A stretch of 64,000 nucleotides of DNA from Pseudomonas sp. UBA2684 (lineage in GTDB: Bacteria > Pseudomonadota > Gammaproteobacteria > Pseudomonadales > Pseudomonadaceae): positions 27,244 to 91,243 of the forward strand of contig DELY01000016.1 in assembly GCA_002354655.1 (NCBI GenBank). The letters are read 5' to 3'. Positions within the stretch are counted from its first letter, which is position 1, and each line of letters starts with the position of its first letter. The notes under the pieces are model-generated. The model was not told where the DNA came from and did no database searches. It worked only from the letters and a program-made list of their open reading frames with translations. The position numbers were made by a program, and so were the translations under genes. Positions 1 to 8,793 of this stretch are shown one piece after another.

Positions 1-16
1 TCAGTTTTCAAAGATT

Positions 17-40
17 TTCGCGGATAAACCCGCTCCCGCA
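17..40. repeat. REP-like fragment
   Basis: The stretch TTCGCGGATAAACCCGCTCC resembles the core of common Pseudomonas REP sequences (GCGG..TAAACCCGC). Only one arm with a short self-complementary core is visible. It lies beyond the putP terminator at the window edge. Confidence 0.5.
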
Positions 41-80
41 AAAGCGCGGCTTCTCCTGCAACACGTCACTGGGACAGCGC

Positions 81-119
81 AAAAAAAACCGGCCCGACAC
101 CCTCAGGGTGTGGACCGGC
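81..119 (-). terminator. Rho-independent terminator of putP
   Basis: Read on the minus strand, a long GC-rich stem (CCGGTCCACACCC / GGGTGTCGGGCCGG, loop about TGA) is followed at once by eight T residues (81-88). It lies about 100 bases beyond the putP stop and is a textbook intrinsic terminator. Confidence 0.9.
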
Positions 120-216
120 GAAGCACTATCGGTCGCACGCACTACACCTGTTGCGGGCATCGCCCGCGCGAGGCTGGTGCGGCAGCTGGACGACCAGCCA
201 ACTGCCGCAGGATGGT

Positions 217-1734
217 TTAACGGCTAGGCGCATCCTGATAGGGAATGTGGGCGTCCTGGTATTCCTTCTCGGCCTCTTCGAAACGCTTCAGCATGGAGGC
301 CGAAGGGGCTTTGTCCAGCAGGCTGAACACCACGATACCGGCGGTGGCGAAGATGAAGCCCGGGATGATTTCGTACAGGCCCAGATGGCCGAGGAAGTTC
401 TTCCACAGGATCACGGTGAAGGCACCGATCAGCATGCCGGCCAGGGCACCGTTGCGGGTCATGCGACGCCACACCAGCGAGAGGATCACCACCGGACCGA
501 AGGCAGCACCGAAGCCAGCCCAGGCGTAGGACACCAGGCCCAGCACGCGGTTTTCCGGGTTGGCAGCCAGGGCGATGGCGATCACCGCGACCAGCAGCAC
601 CATGGCACGACCGACCCAGACCAGTTCGGTCTGCGAAGCACCTTTACGTACGAACGCTTTGTAGAAGTCTTCGGTCAGGGCGCTGGAGCACACCAGCAAC
701 TGGCAGCTCAGGGTGCTCATCACCGCGGCGAGAATGGCCGACAGCAGAATGCCGGCGATCCACGGGTTGAACAGCAGCTTGGCCAGTTCGATAAACACGC
801 GCTCCGGGTTCTCGGTAACCGGGCCGGCCACCTCCGGGTGCGCCGCGAAGTAGGCGATACCGAAGAAGCCAACTGCCACCGCACCGCCCAGGCAGAGAAT
901 CATCCAGGCCATGGAAATGCGACGTGCAGCCGGAATCGATCTCACCGAATCGGCGGCCATGAAGCGCGCGAGAATGTGCGGCTGGCCGAAGTAGCCCAGG
1001 CCCCAGGCCATCAGCGAGATCACACCGACAAAGGTGGCGCCTTTGAGCATGTCGAAGTTGGTCGCGTCATTCAGCTCGATGGCGGCGAAGCTCATATCTG
1101 CACCACCGGTGGCGATCATCACGATCACCGGGGTGAGAATCAGAGCGAAGATCATCAGCGTCGCTTGCACGGTGTCGGTCCAGCTCACCGCCAGGAAACC
1201 ACCGATGAAGGTGTAAGCGATGGTTGCCGCCGCACCGGCCCACAACGCCGTGCTGTAGGACATGCCGAAGGTGCTTTCGAACAGCCGCGCACCGGCCACC
1301 ACGCCCGAGGCGCAGTAGATGGTGAAGAACACCAGGATCACCAGGGCGGAGAAAATACGCAGCACGCGGCTGGTGTCTTCGAAGCGGTTGGTGAAGTAGT
1401 CCGGCAGGGTCAGGGCGTTGCCGTTGTGCTCGGTCTGTACACGCAGGCGACCGGCGACGAACAACCAGTTCAGGTACGCACCGACGATCAGGCCGATGGC
1501 AATCCAGCCTTCGGACAGGCCGGACATGTACACCGCACCCGGCAAGCCCATCAGCAGCCAGCCGCTCATGTCGGAGGCACCCGCGGACAATGCGGTGACG
1601 AAACTGCCGAGACTGCGACCGCCGAGGATGTAATCGGAAAGGTTCTTGGTGCGCATGTAGGCAAATAGCCCAATCAGCACCATGGCTGCGATGTACACCA
1701 CGAAGGTGACAAGCATTGGAGTGTTAGCTGTCAT
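217..1734 (-). CDS. putP: Sodium/proline symporter PutP
   Basis: Na+-coupled proline importer of the inner membrane (SSS family), feeding the PutA pathway. The product is 505 residues, the usual PutP length, with a run of about 12-13 hydrophobic segments and family motifs such as DYILGGRSLGSFVTALSAGA (about residues 29-48) and the SDMSGWLLMGLPG segment. An in-frame start 52 codons upstream exists, but the ATG at 1734 follows a clear GAGGGGAG ribosome-binding site and matches the family N-terminus (MTANTPMLVTF). It lies 244 bases downstream of putA on the same strand, with a hairpin between, so it may have its own promoter. A strong terminator follows. Confidence 0.95.
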   Translation of the reverse strand: MTANTPMLVTFVVYIAAMVLIGLFAYMRTKNLSDYILGGRSLGSFVTALSAGASDMSGWLLMGLPGAVYMSGLSEGWIAIGLIVGAYLNWLFVAGRLRVQTEHNGNALTLPDYFTNRFEDTSRVLRIFSALVILVFFTIYCASGVVAGARLFESTFGMSYSTALWAGAAATIAYTFIGGFLAVSWTDTVQATLMIFALILTPVIVMIATGGADMSFAAIELNDATNFDMLKGATFVGVISLMAWGLGYFGQPHILARFMAADSVRSIPAARRISMAWMILCLGGAVAVGFFGIAYFAAHPEVAGPVTENPERVFIELAKLLFNPWIAGILLSAILAAVMSTLSCQLLVCSSALTEDFYKAFVRKGASQTELVWVGRAMVLLVAVIAIALAANPENRVLGLVSYAWAGFGAAFGPVVILSLVWRRMTRNGALAGMLIGAFTVILWKNFLGHLGLYEIIPGFIFATAGIVVFSLLDKAPSASMLKRFEEAEKEYQDAHIPYQDAPSR

Positions 1735-1941
1735 TGGGGAGCTCCCCTCTCGTTTGTTGTTATTCAGGCAACGGGGATAGACCCGCGCCCTGCTTGGCAA
1801 ACCACGTCCGCTTATGGCGAACGCTTGATCTCGGCAGCACTGCTCACTGAATACAAGCCGAGCTGCTGGAATACCCAATGCAGCGCCCAACTCAAGTGAC
1901 CAGCCTTACCGCTGTCGGGGGTTTAACGGCCCCAATACAAC

Positions 1942-1973
1942 AACGGGCGGGTGCCGAGAGGCGCCCGCCCGTT
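1942..1973 (-). terminator. Hairpin after putA
   Basis: A 14-bp stem with a GAGA/TCTC loop lies directly after the putA stop codon (AACGGGCGGGTGCC pairs with GGCGCCCGCCCGTT, one G-T wobble). On the minus strand only a mixed TTGTTGTATT tract follows, so termination may be partial and some transcription could reach putP. Confidence 0.6.
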
Positions 1974-1978
1974 ACAAC

Positions 1979-4900
1979 TTATGCCTCGTCCGCCAGCGAC
2001 AGCAGCGACGCGTTACCGCCCACCGCGGTGGTGTTCACCGAGGTGGTGCGCTCGTTGGCGAAGCGCAGCAAGTAGCTCGGGCCACCGGCTTTCGGCCCGG
2101 TGCCGGACAGGCCGCAGCCGCCGAAGGGTTGCACACCGACCACGGCGCCGATCTGGTTGCGGTTGATGTAGAGGTTGCCGACCCGCGCCAGCGCTTCGAT
2201 GCGCCGTGCGGTTTCCTCGTTGCGGCTGTGCACGCCGAGGGTCAGGCCAAAACCGGTGCCGTTGATTGCCGCCACCACCTGCTCCAGCTCACTGGCCTGG
2301 AAGCGCACGATGTGCAGGATCGGCCCGAAGTTTTCCTTCTGCAGCTCGTGGATGCCGCCGATTTCGAACGCCACCGGGGCGACGAAGTGGCCATCCAGGC
2401 CGGCTGGCAATACGGCTTCGGCAATCAGCTTGCCCTCGCCTTTGAGCTGAGCGATATGTGCATCGAGACCGGCTTTGGCTTCGGCATCGATCACCGGGCC
2501 CACGTCGCTGACGCGCAGGTGAGTCGGGCCGACTTTCAATTCGGCCATGGCGCCCTTGAGCAGGTCCAACACGCGCTCGGCGATATCCGTCTGCACATAG
2601 AGCACGCGCAGCGCCGAGCAACGCTGGCCGGCACTGGTGAACGCCGATTGCACGGCATCTTTGACAACTTGCTCAGGCAGCGCGGTGGAGTCGACGATCA
2701 TCGCGTTCTGCCCGCCGGTTTCGGCGATCAGCGCGGCGATCGGGCCGGCTTTCTCGGCCAGCTGGCGGTTGATGATCCGCGCGGTGTCGGTCGAGCCTGT
2801 GAAGCACACACCCGCCACACGGGCGTCGCGGCAGAACACGCCGCCGAGGGTGGCGCCGTCGCCCGGCAGGAAGGCGATCACGTCCGCCGGCAGGCCGGCT
2901 TCGAACATCAGCTCCAGGGCACGCGCGGCGATCAGGCTGGTTTGCTCGGCCGGCTTGGCCAGCACGCAGTTACCGGCGACCAGGGCGGCAGCAATCTGAC
3001 CCAGGTAGATGGCCAGCGGGAAGTTCCACGGGCTGACGCAGACGAAAATGCCGCGGCCTTCATGGAACAGCTCGTTGCGCTCGCCGGTCGGGCCCTGCAG
3101 CTCTTCACGGCCCAGGCGCAGACGCGCCTGCTGGGCGTAGTAACGGCAGAAATCCACCGCTTCGCGGACTTCGTCGATACCGTCCTGCATCGACTTGCCG
3201 GCTTCCACGGTGCACAGCGCCATCAGCTCGGCACGGTTGCTTTCGAGCAGGTCGGCCAGGCGTTCGAGGATGCTCGCGCGGCTGTCGATCTCGGTGGCAT
3301 TCCAGCGCGGCCAGGCCGCGTGCAGCACATCCAGGGCTTGTGCGGCCTGGGCGGCGCTGGCGAATTGCACGCTGCCGACCACTTGGCTCAGCGCATAGGG
3401 GCAACGCACTTCCTGCGCGGTGCCTGGCAGCGTCTGGCCGTTGATTACCGGCGCGGCTTGCCATTGACGATTGAGGTGCGGCTGGTAGGCGAGCTCAAGC
3501 TCAGCCAGGGAGTGCTGGATGTTCATGTTGATGCCTTGGGAGTTTTTCCGCGCGGCACCGAACAGCGCAGGCGGAAGAGGGATTTTGTCATTGCTGAGCG
3601 ATTTGAACTTACGCAGTTGCGTCACCGGGTGATCGAGAAGGGACTCGACCGGGGTGCTCGGGTCGACCAACTGGTGCACGAACGAGGAGTTCGCGCCGTT
3701 TTCCAGCAGGCGGCGCACCAAGTACGGCAGCAAATCCTTGTGCGCGCCGACTGGGGCGTAGATGCGCACATTTTTGCGGTGCGTCTCCAGCACGGTGTCG
3801 TACAACGCATCGCCCATGCCATGCAGGCGCTGGAATTCGAAGTCGCGCGGTTGCTGCTGCTCGGCGGCAATCGCCAGGATGCAGCTGACGGTGTGGGCGT
3901 TATGGCTGGCGAACTGCGGGTAGATCACCCCACGGGTGAACTCCGACAGCAGGTAGCGCGCACAGGCCAGGTACGAGGTATCGGTGCCTTCCTTGCGGGT
4001 GAATACCGGGTAGCCGTCCAGGCCCTGGACCTGGCACTGCTTGATTTCGGTGTCCCAGTAGGCGCCCTTGACCAGGCGCAGCGGCATCTTCTCGCCGAGT
4101 TCCTTGCCCAGCAGGGTCAGCCATACCAGTACCGGCAGGCAGCGCTTGGAATAGGCCTGTACCACCAGGCCGAACTCGCCCCAGCCCTTGAGGGCCGGAT
4201 CGCGCATCAGCTTTTCGTAGAGTTCCAGGGACAGCTCGAGGCGGTCGGCCTCCTCGGCGTCCACCGAGATGCCGACATTCAGCTTGCGTGCGCGCACCGC
4301 CAGTTCCAGCACGTTGGCGAACAACTCGCTGAGCACGCGCTCGCGCTGCGCCACTTCATAACGCGGGTGCAGGGCGGACAGCTTGATCGAGATCGACGGC
4401 TTCGGACCGGGGCCGACTTGCGGCTCGGCACCGACCGTGTCGATGGCCTTGCGGTAGTCGGCCATGTACTTCTCGGCGTCCTCCTGGGTCAGTGCTGCTT
4501 CACCGAGCATGTCGAAGGAATAGGTGTAGCCCTTCTCGCGCTCCGGGCGACCATTCTTCAGCGCTTCGCCGATATTGCGGCCAAGCACGAACTGCTTGCC
4601 CATCAGCTTCATGGCCTGGTTCATCGCCGCGCGAATCACCGGCTCACCGGAGCGCTTGATCAGTTTGCCGAGGACATTTTTCGGCCGGCCGTCGGTGGTT
4701 TGCGGATCGACCACCTTGCCGGTCATCACCAAGCCCCAGGCGGCGAAGTTGACCAGCACGCTGTCGCTCTTGCCCAGGTGGCGTTCCCACTCGGCGGCGG
4801 AGAGCTTGTCGCGGATCAGCGCGTCGGCGGTGGCGGCGTCCGGCACCCGCAGCAACGCCTCGGCCAGGCACATGAGCATCAGCCCTTCCTGGGTGTCGAG

Positions 4901-5158
4901 GCTGTACTGTCGAAGCAGTGCGTCGAGGGTATCGACGGCATTGTCCCGGCTACGTACGTCTTCAATCAGCGTACGGGCACCGCGGCGGATAGCCTCGATG
5001 CCGGTTTCACCCGGGTCGGCGAGCTGCAACAGCTCAGTGAGATAGGCTGCCTCGTCAACGCTGTAGTTGGCGCTGATGACAGGGAAAAATTCGGCGGCCT
5101 TGGCGGCAGAGATCCGGTTAAGGAACTCGTCCTGCAAGACGTGACTGGCTTTGAACAT
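1979..5158 (-). CDS. putA: Bifunctional proline dehydrogenase / P5C dehydrogenase PutA
   Basis: Oxidises proline to glutamate in two steps: an FAD-dependent proline dehydrogenase barrel (about residues 130-470) and an NAD-dependent glutamate-semialdehyde (P5C) dehydrogenase (about 520-1000). Visible are the GAYWDTEIK segment of the PRODH domain, ETGGQNAMIV, and the catalytic Cys847 in SAGQRCSA. At 1,059 residues it lacks the ribbon-helix-helix repressor domain of the roughly 1,320-residue PutA of enterics and P. putida, and matches the 1,060-residue P. aeruginosa form, so it should not regulate itself. The start at MFKASHVL is preferred over a site 14 codons upstream because AAGAGG sits at good spacing. 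Regulation by the AraC protein at 12.9-13.6 kb (PruR-like) is likely by homology. Confidence 0.96.
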   Translation of the reverse strand: MFKASHVLQDEFLNRISAAKAAEFFPVISANYSVDEAAYLTELLQLADPGETGIEAIRRGARTLIEDVRSRDNAVDTLDALLRQYSLDTQEGLMLMCLAEALLRVPDAATADALIRDKLSAAEWERHLGKSDSVLVNFAAWGLVMTGKVVDPQTTDGRPKNVLGKLIKRSGEPVIRAAMNQAMKLMGKQFVLGRNIGEALKNGRPEREKGYTYSFDMLGEAALTQEDAEKYMADYRKAIDTVGAEPQVGPGPKPSISIKLSALHPRYEVAQRERVLSELFANVLELAVRARKLNVGISVDAEEADRLELSLELYEKLMRDPALKGWGEFGLVVQAYSKRCLPVLVWLTLLGKELGEKMPLRLVKGAYWDTEIKQCQVQGLDGYPVFTRKEGTDTSYLACARYLLSEFTRGVIYPQFASHNAHTVSCILAIAAEQQQPRDFEFQRLHGMGDALYDTVLETHRKNVRIYAPVGAHKDLLPYLVRRLLENGANSSFVHQLVDPSTPVESLLDHPVTQLRKFKSLSNDKIPLPPALFGAARKNSQGINMNIQHSLAELELAYQPHLNRQWQAAPVINGQTLPGTAQEVRCPYALSQVVGSVQFASAAQAAQALDVLHAAWPRWNATEIDSRASILERLADLLESNRAELMALCTVEAGKSMQDGIDEVREAVDFCRYYAQQARLRLGREELQGPTGERNELFHEGRGIFVCVSPWNFPLAIYLGQIAAALVAGNCVLAKPAEQTSLIAARALELMFEAGLPADVIAFLPGDGATLGGVFCRDARVAGVCFTGSTDTARIINRQLAEKAGPIAALIAETGGQNAMIVDSTALPEQVVKDAVQSAFTSAGQRCSALRVLYVQTDIAERVLDLLKGAMAELKVGPTHLRVSDVGPVIDAEAKAGLDAHIAQLKGEGKLIAEAVLPAGLDGHFVAPVAFEIGGIHELQKENFGPILHIVRFQASELEQVVAAINGTGFGLTLGVHSRNEETARRIEALARVGNLYINRNQIGAVVGVQPFGGCGLSGTGPKAGGPSYLLRFANERTTSVNTTAVGGNASLLSLADEA

Positions 5159-5391
5159 CACGCCCATCCTCTTGTGGAGACTGTTTGTTATGAATGCCAC
5201 TGCTATCGGTCTAGCTCAGATACGCTGGTCTGACCAATGCCTTATGGCTTCGCCGTGAGACGGCAAGAGTTGATGGCGGAATTTAGTGGCAGAGCGATGA
5301 CAGCTTCTTGCGAAAAGCTCTGGAGTTTTTGCAGAAAGCTATGAGCCGGGGAACTAATAGCGAAAAACCGTTTGAGTTGCCGCCACGTGCA

Positions 5392-6945
5392 TTACTTGAC
5401 GCCCAGGCGTTTGGCCAGGCGATTGAGGTTGGCGCGGTCCAGGCCCAGCTCACGCGCCACATCCGCCCACTTGCCCTGGTGGCTGGCCAGGGACTGCGCG
5501 ATCAGCCGGCGCTGGAAGGCCTCTAGCGCCGTGCGCAGATCCTGCCCGAGCGGCAGCTGCGCCGGCACCTCGGCCGGCGCCGGGGCAACCGCCGCCACGG
5601 CACCGGGCAGATCCAGTACCGTTTCGTCGATGCTCAGGATGCGCGGGCGCTCGGCGTGTTGCGCCAGGGCCTTGAGCGCGGCGCGGCCAATCAAGTGTTC
5701 GAGCTCGCGCACATTGCCCGGCCAGTCATAGCCCAGCAGCACTTTCTGCGCCTCCGCGCTCAGGCGCAGGCTGCGCAAGCCCATGCGCGCGCGATTTTCT
5801 TCGAGAAAGTAGCCGGCCAGCAGCAACACATCGCGCCCCCGCTCGCGCAGCGGCGGCACGCACAAGGGATAAACACTCAAGCGATGGTAGAGGTCGGCAC
5901 GGAAGCGCCCGGCCTTGACCTCTGCCGCCAGGTCACGGTTGGTCGCGGCGATAACCCGCACATCGACCCGGTGCTCGCGGTCCGAACCAACCCGCTGCAA
6001 CTGGCCGCTTTGCAGCACACGCAGCAGCTTGGCCTGCACCGCCAGCGGTAACTCGCCGACCTCGTCGAGAAACAAGCTGCCGCCGTCGGCCAACTCGAAC
6101 TTGCCACTGCGCTCGCTGACCGCGCCGGAGAACGCGCCGCGCACATGGCCGAACAGCTCACTTTCCACCAGGGTGTCGGGCAGGGCCGCGCAGTTCAGGC
6201 TGATCAACGCCTTGCCCGCCCGTAGCGAGGCCGCATGGATGGCTTCGGCCACCAGCTCCTTGCCAACGCCCGTCTCGCCGGTGATCAGCACGGTCAGATC
6301 GCTGTCGGCGACCACGGCGATTTCGCCCTGCAACTTCTTGTGCGCGGCGCCCTGGCCGATCAGCTCACGCGCTCGGTGACGGGTCGCGGCCTCTCTGTAC
6401 ACCGCCGTCAGCTGGCGCTCGTCCTCGACCCGGCGCGCCAGCACATTGATCCGCTCGCTGGCCTTGACCGTCGCCGCAGCCAGGCTGGCGAAGGCATCCA
6501 AGGTGGCCAAGTCGACCTGACCGAAGCGCGCGGGATCGAGTGCATCGAGGGTCAGCAGGCCCCACAGCTGATCGTCCAGGTACAGCGGGCAACCGAAGCA
6601 GTCGTGTACTTCCAGGTGGCCACGATGGCCTTCCACCAGGCCGTCGTAAGGGTCGGGCAGGCCGCAATCGGTGGCGAAACGGGTCGGCCCACGGCGCTCC
6701 AGCAGCGCTTGCAGGCGCGGGTGTTCTGCGGCCTTGAAACGACGCCCGAGGGTGTCGGCGCTCAACCCCTCGACCGCCACCGGGATCAGCACCTCGTCGC
6801 TGAGCTTGAGCAACGCCACCGCATCGCACGGAAACAACGCACGGCAGGCCGCCAGCAGACGACGATAGCGCTCTTCGTCACTGAGATCCTTGGACAGATC
6901 GGCGACCAGCGGGATCAGGGTTTGCAGCAACGGATTAGTGGTCAT
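5392..6945 (-). CDS. fhpR: NO-responsive sigma-54 activator (NorR/FhpR)
   Basis: Enhancer-binding protein of 517 residues: N-terminal GAF domain (about 20-170) that in NorR binds NO at a non-haem iron, AAA+ domain (about 195-425) with Walker A GETGVGKE (223-230) and Walker B LFLDEVGE (291-298), and a C-terminal Fis-type helix-turn-helix ending in [13 protein letters not shown]. The sigma-54 contact loop reads GAFSGA (270-275) instead of the usual GAFTGA. It is divergent from a flavohaemoglobin gene, as fhpR-fhp in P. aeruginosa (PA2665-PA2664), so it most likely activates that gene on NO exposure. One of three presumed binding sites overlaps its own start codon, suggesting autoregulation. The name norR would be equally valid. 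Confidence 0.9.
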   Translation of the reverse strand: MTTNPLLQTLIPLVADLSKDLSDEERYRRLLAACRALFPCDAVALLKLSDEVLIPVAVEGLSADTLGRRFKAAEHPRLQALLERRGPTRFATDCGLPDPYDGLVEGHRGHLEVHDCFGCPLYLDDQLWGLLTLDALDPARFGQVDLATLDAFASLAAATVKASERINVLARRVEDERQLTAVYREAATRHRARELIGQGAAHKKLQGEIAVVADSDLTVLITGETGVGKELVAEAIHAASLRAGKALISLNCAALPDTLVESELFGHVRGAFSGAVSERSGKFELADGGSLFLDEVGELPLAVQAKLLRVLQSGQLQRVGSDREHRVDVRVIAATNRDLAAEVKAGRFRADLYHRLSVYPLCVPPLRERGRDVLLLAGYFLEENRARMGLRSLRLSAEAQKVLLGYDWPGNVRELEHLIGRAALKALAQHAERPRILSIDETVLDLPGAVAAVAPAPAEVPAQLPLGQDLRTALEAFQRRLIAQSLASHQGKWADVARELGLDRANLNRLAKRLGVK

Positions 6946-6996
6946 TACGACTACCTATGAGTCTTTATGACCAAAAAACACTGTAGTCATAAAAAC
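6941..6996. promoter_or_regulatory. Three NorR-type enhancer sites (GT-N7-AC)
   Basis: Three copies of the NorR operator core GT-N7-AC lie in a row: GTCATTACGAC (6941-6951), GTCTTTATGAC (6961-6971) and GTCATAAAAAC (6986-6996). E. coli NorR is known to need three such sites upstream of norVW. The first overlaps the fhpR start codon. They sit 42-97 bases upstream of the sigma-54-like promoter of fhp. Confidence 0.7.
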
Positions 6997-7037
6997 CAAT
7001 AAATTAATAAGCAACTGATAAATAAAAGAAAAATAAC

Positions 7038-7052
7038 TGGCACGTTTTCTGA
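7038..7052 (+). promoter_or_regulatory. Sigma-54-like promoter of fhp
   Basis: TGGCACG followed by TTTT and CTGA fits the -24/-12 pattern TGGCACG-N4-TTGC with a perfect -24 half and a weaker -12 half (GA in place of GC at 7051-7052). GG to the -12 dinucleotide has the required 10-base spacing. It lies about 80 bases upstream of fhp and downstream of the NorR-type sites. Confidence 0.6.
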
Positions 7053-7131
7053 TTACTCAACCAGCAATAACGCTAGCACGCCCGTGTTGGCACCACGACG
7101 TTTTTCCATCACGACCTCGCAGGAGCCCAGC

Positions 7132-8313
7132 ATGCTGTCGACCCCACACCGCGCCCTTATCAAAGCCACCGTCCCGCTACTGGAAAGCGGAGGCGAAACC
7201 CTCACCCGGCACTTCTACCAGCTGATGTTCAGCGAATACCCCGAGGTGCGACCGCTGTTCAACCAGGCCCACCAGGCCAGCGGCGACCAACAACGCGCCC
7301 TGGCCAACGGCGTGCTGATGTACGCCCGGCATATCGACCAACTCGAAGCGCTCGGACCGTTGGTGGCGAAAATCGTCAATAAACACGTGTCGTTGCAGAT
7401 CCTGCCCGAACACTACCCGATCGTCGGCACCTGCCTGCTGCGGGCGATTCGTGAAGTGCTCGGCGCAGCAATCGCCACCGACGCGGTGATAGAAGCCTGG
7501 GCCGCGGCGTATGGCCAGTTGGCCGAGATTCTTATCGGCGCCGAGGAGCAGGCCTACGCCGACAATGCCGCCGCACCCGGCGGCTGGCGCGGCGCGCGCT
7601 GGTTCCGCGTGGCGGCGAAAGTCGCGGAAAGCCAGGAAATCACCTCGTTCCACCTGGCCCCGGAAGACGGCGGCGCGCTGCTCGACTTCGCCCCCGGCCA
7701 ATACATCGGCCTGCGCCTGCACCTGGACGGCGAGGAAGTGCGCCGCAACTACTCGCTGTCGGCACTCGGCAATGGCCGCGAGTACCGCATCAGCGTCAAA
7801 CGCGAGCTGGGCGGTCGCGTGTCCAACCACCTGCACGACCAGGTGCAGGTCGGCGACCGCGTGCAAGTGTTCCCGCCCGCGGGCGACTTCGTTCTCGGGG
7901 CATCGCACAAACCGCTGGTGCTGATCACTGCCGGGGTCGGCATTACCCCGGCCCTGACCATGCTCGACAGCGCGCGCCAGAGCGGCCGACCGATCCACTT
8001 CATCCACTGCGCGCGCAATGGCGCGGTGCACGCCTTCCGCGACTGGGTCGAGGCGCACACCCAGGCTCACCCACACATCCGCCGCTTCTTTTGCTACAGC
8101 GAGGCGCGTGCCGGGGACCGCTGCGATGCCGAGGGCTTGCTCAGCCGCGAGCTGCTGGCCAGCTGGCTGCCGAGCGAGCGTGACCTGGACGCCTACTTTC
8201 TCGGCCCGAAACCCTTCATGGCCCAGGTCAAGCAATACCTGCGCGAACTGGGCGTCCCGGAACAGCAGTCACACTACGAGTTCTTCGGCCCGGCCAGCGC
8301 CCTGGAGGCCTGA
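7132..8313 (+). CDS. fhp: Flavohaemoglobin, nitric oxide dioxygenase
   Basis: Cytoplasmic NO dioxygenase converting NO, O2 and NAD(P)H to nitrate. The 393-residue product has an N-terminal globin domain with B10 Tyr29, CD1 Phe43, E7 Gln53 and proximal His85 (NKHVSL), then a ferredoxin-reductase-like FAD domain (RRNYSLS) and an NAD domain (GVGITP, and FLGPKPFM near the end). Length is normal. The ATG at 7132 follows AGGAG at 7121-7125; an upstream in-frame start lacks a site. It is divergent from fhpR and very likely sigma-54-dependent. An intrinsic terminator follows directly. The Fhp/Hmp assignment is firm. Confidence 0.95.
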   Translation: MLSTPHRALIKATVPLLESGGETLTRHFYQLMFSEYPEVRPLFNQAHQASGDQQRALANGVLMYARHIDQLEALGPLVAKIVNKHVSLQILPEHYPIVGTCLLRAIREVLGAAIATDAVIEAWAAAYGQLAEILIGAEEQAYADNAAAPGGWRGARWFRVAAKVAESQEITSFHLAPEDGGALLDFAPGQYIGLRLHLDGEEVRRNYSLSALGNGREYRISVKRELGGRVSNHLHDQVQVGDRVQVFPPAGDFVLGASHKPLVLITAGVGITPALTMLDSARQSGRPIHFIHCARNGAVHAFRDWVEAHTQAHPHIRRFFCYSEARAGDRCDAEGLLSRELLASWLPSERDLDAYFLGPKPFMAQVKQYLRELGVPEQQSHYEFFGPASALEA

Positions 8314-8340
8314 ACCGAGCGGACAGGCAAGATGGCACAA

Positions 8341-8365
8341 GGGGGGCGATCAATCCCCCCTTTTT
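8341..8365 (+). terminator. Terminator of fhp
   Basis: GGGGGG, an 8-base loop and CCCCCC (8341-8360), followed by TTTTT. It separates fhp from the convergent haemoglobin gene and could stop transcription from both sides, though the T tract favours the plus strand. Confidence 0.8.
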
Positions 8366-8371
8366 GCTCAA

Positions 8372-8791
8372 CTAACGGTCGATCACCTGTTCGCGCATCG
8401 GTGCCAGGCGCGCCAGCAGGCGGTTTTGCGCCGGCACCGCGACGCCCTGCGCGTCCATCGCGTCTTGCAGGTTTTCCACCAGGGCGTTGAAATCGCTGGG
8501 CGTGAGGTGCTGGCCTTTGTGGCTTTCTTCCATGCTGTCGCCGGTATAGGTGCACGGGCCGCCCGCTTCGACGCAGATCTGCTCAACCAGCTTGTCGCGC
8601 AGGCGCACGATGTCGATATTCTCAAAGTGCCGGACGATGCGTGCGTCGCGGGCAATATTCAACAGCATGCCTTCGACGATGCGGGTGATGCCCGGCTGCT
8701 CGCCAAGGGCCAGGTACAGGCTGTCGTCTTTCGGCGGTTGCTGGGCGCAGGCGGCGAGGCTCAACGCCAGGGCAAGCACGAGCATACGCAT
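8372..8791 (-). CDS. Lipoprotein group 1 truncated haemoglobin
   Basis: A 139-residue protein made of a lipoprotein signal peptide (lipobox LAAC, Cys15) and a truncated-globin fold. The segment SHKGQHLTPSDF (about 90-101) matches the F-helix region of group 1 truncated haemoglobins, so His91 is the likely proximal haem ligand; YLALGEQPGITRIVEG matches the family N-terminus. Lipidation would place it in the periplasm, unlike cytoplasmic trHbs. It is the last gene of a four-gene operon: its ATG comes 2 bases after the stop of the DUF3034 gene. Ligand (O2, NO or other) and partner are unknown. The haemoglobin call is good; its function in the operon is inference. Confidence 0.85.
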   Translation of the reverse strand: MRMLVLALALSLAACAQQPPKDDSLYLALGEQPGITRIVEGMLLNIARDARIVRHFENIDIVRLRDKLVEQICVEAGGPCTYTGDSMEESHKGQHLTPSDFNALVENLQDAMDAQGVAVPAQNRLLARLAPMREQVIDR

Positions 8792-8793
8792 GC

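Noticed and set aside
2129-5233. A 1,034-codon open frame on the plus strand across putA
   Set aside because: It is antisense to putA, has biased composition rich in Gln, Arg, His and Gly, no ribosome-binding site, and arises from codon bias in high-GC DNA. Similar shadows over putP, asrA, nadB and the acyl-CoA dehydrogenase gene were dropped for the same reason.
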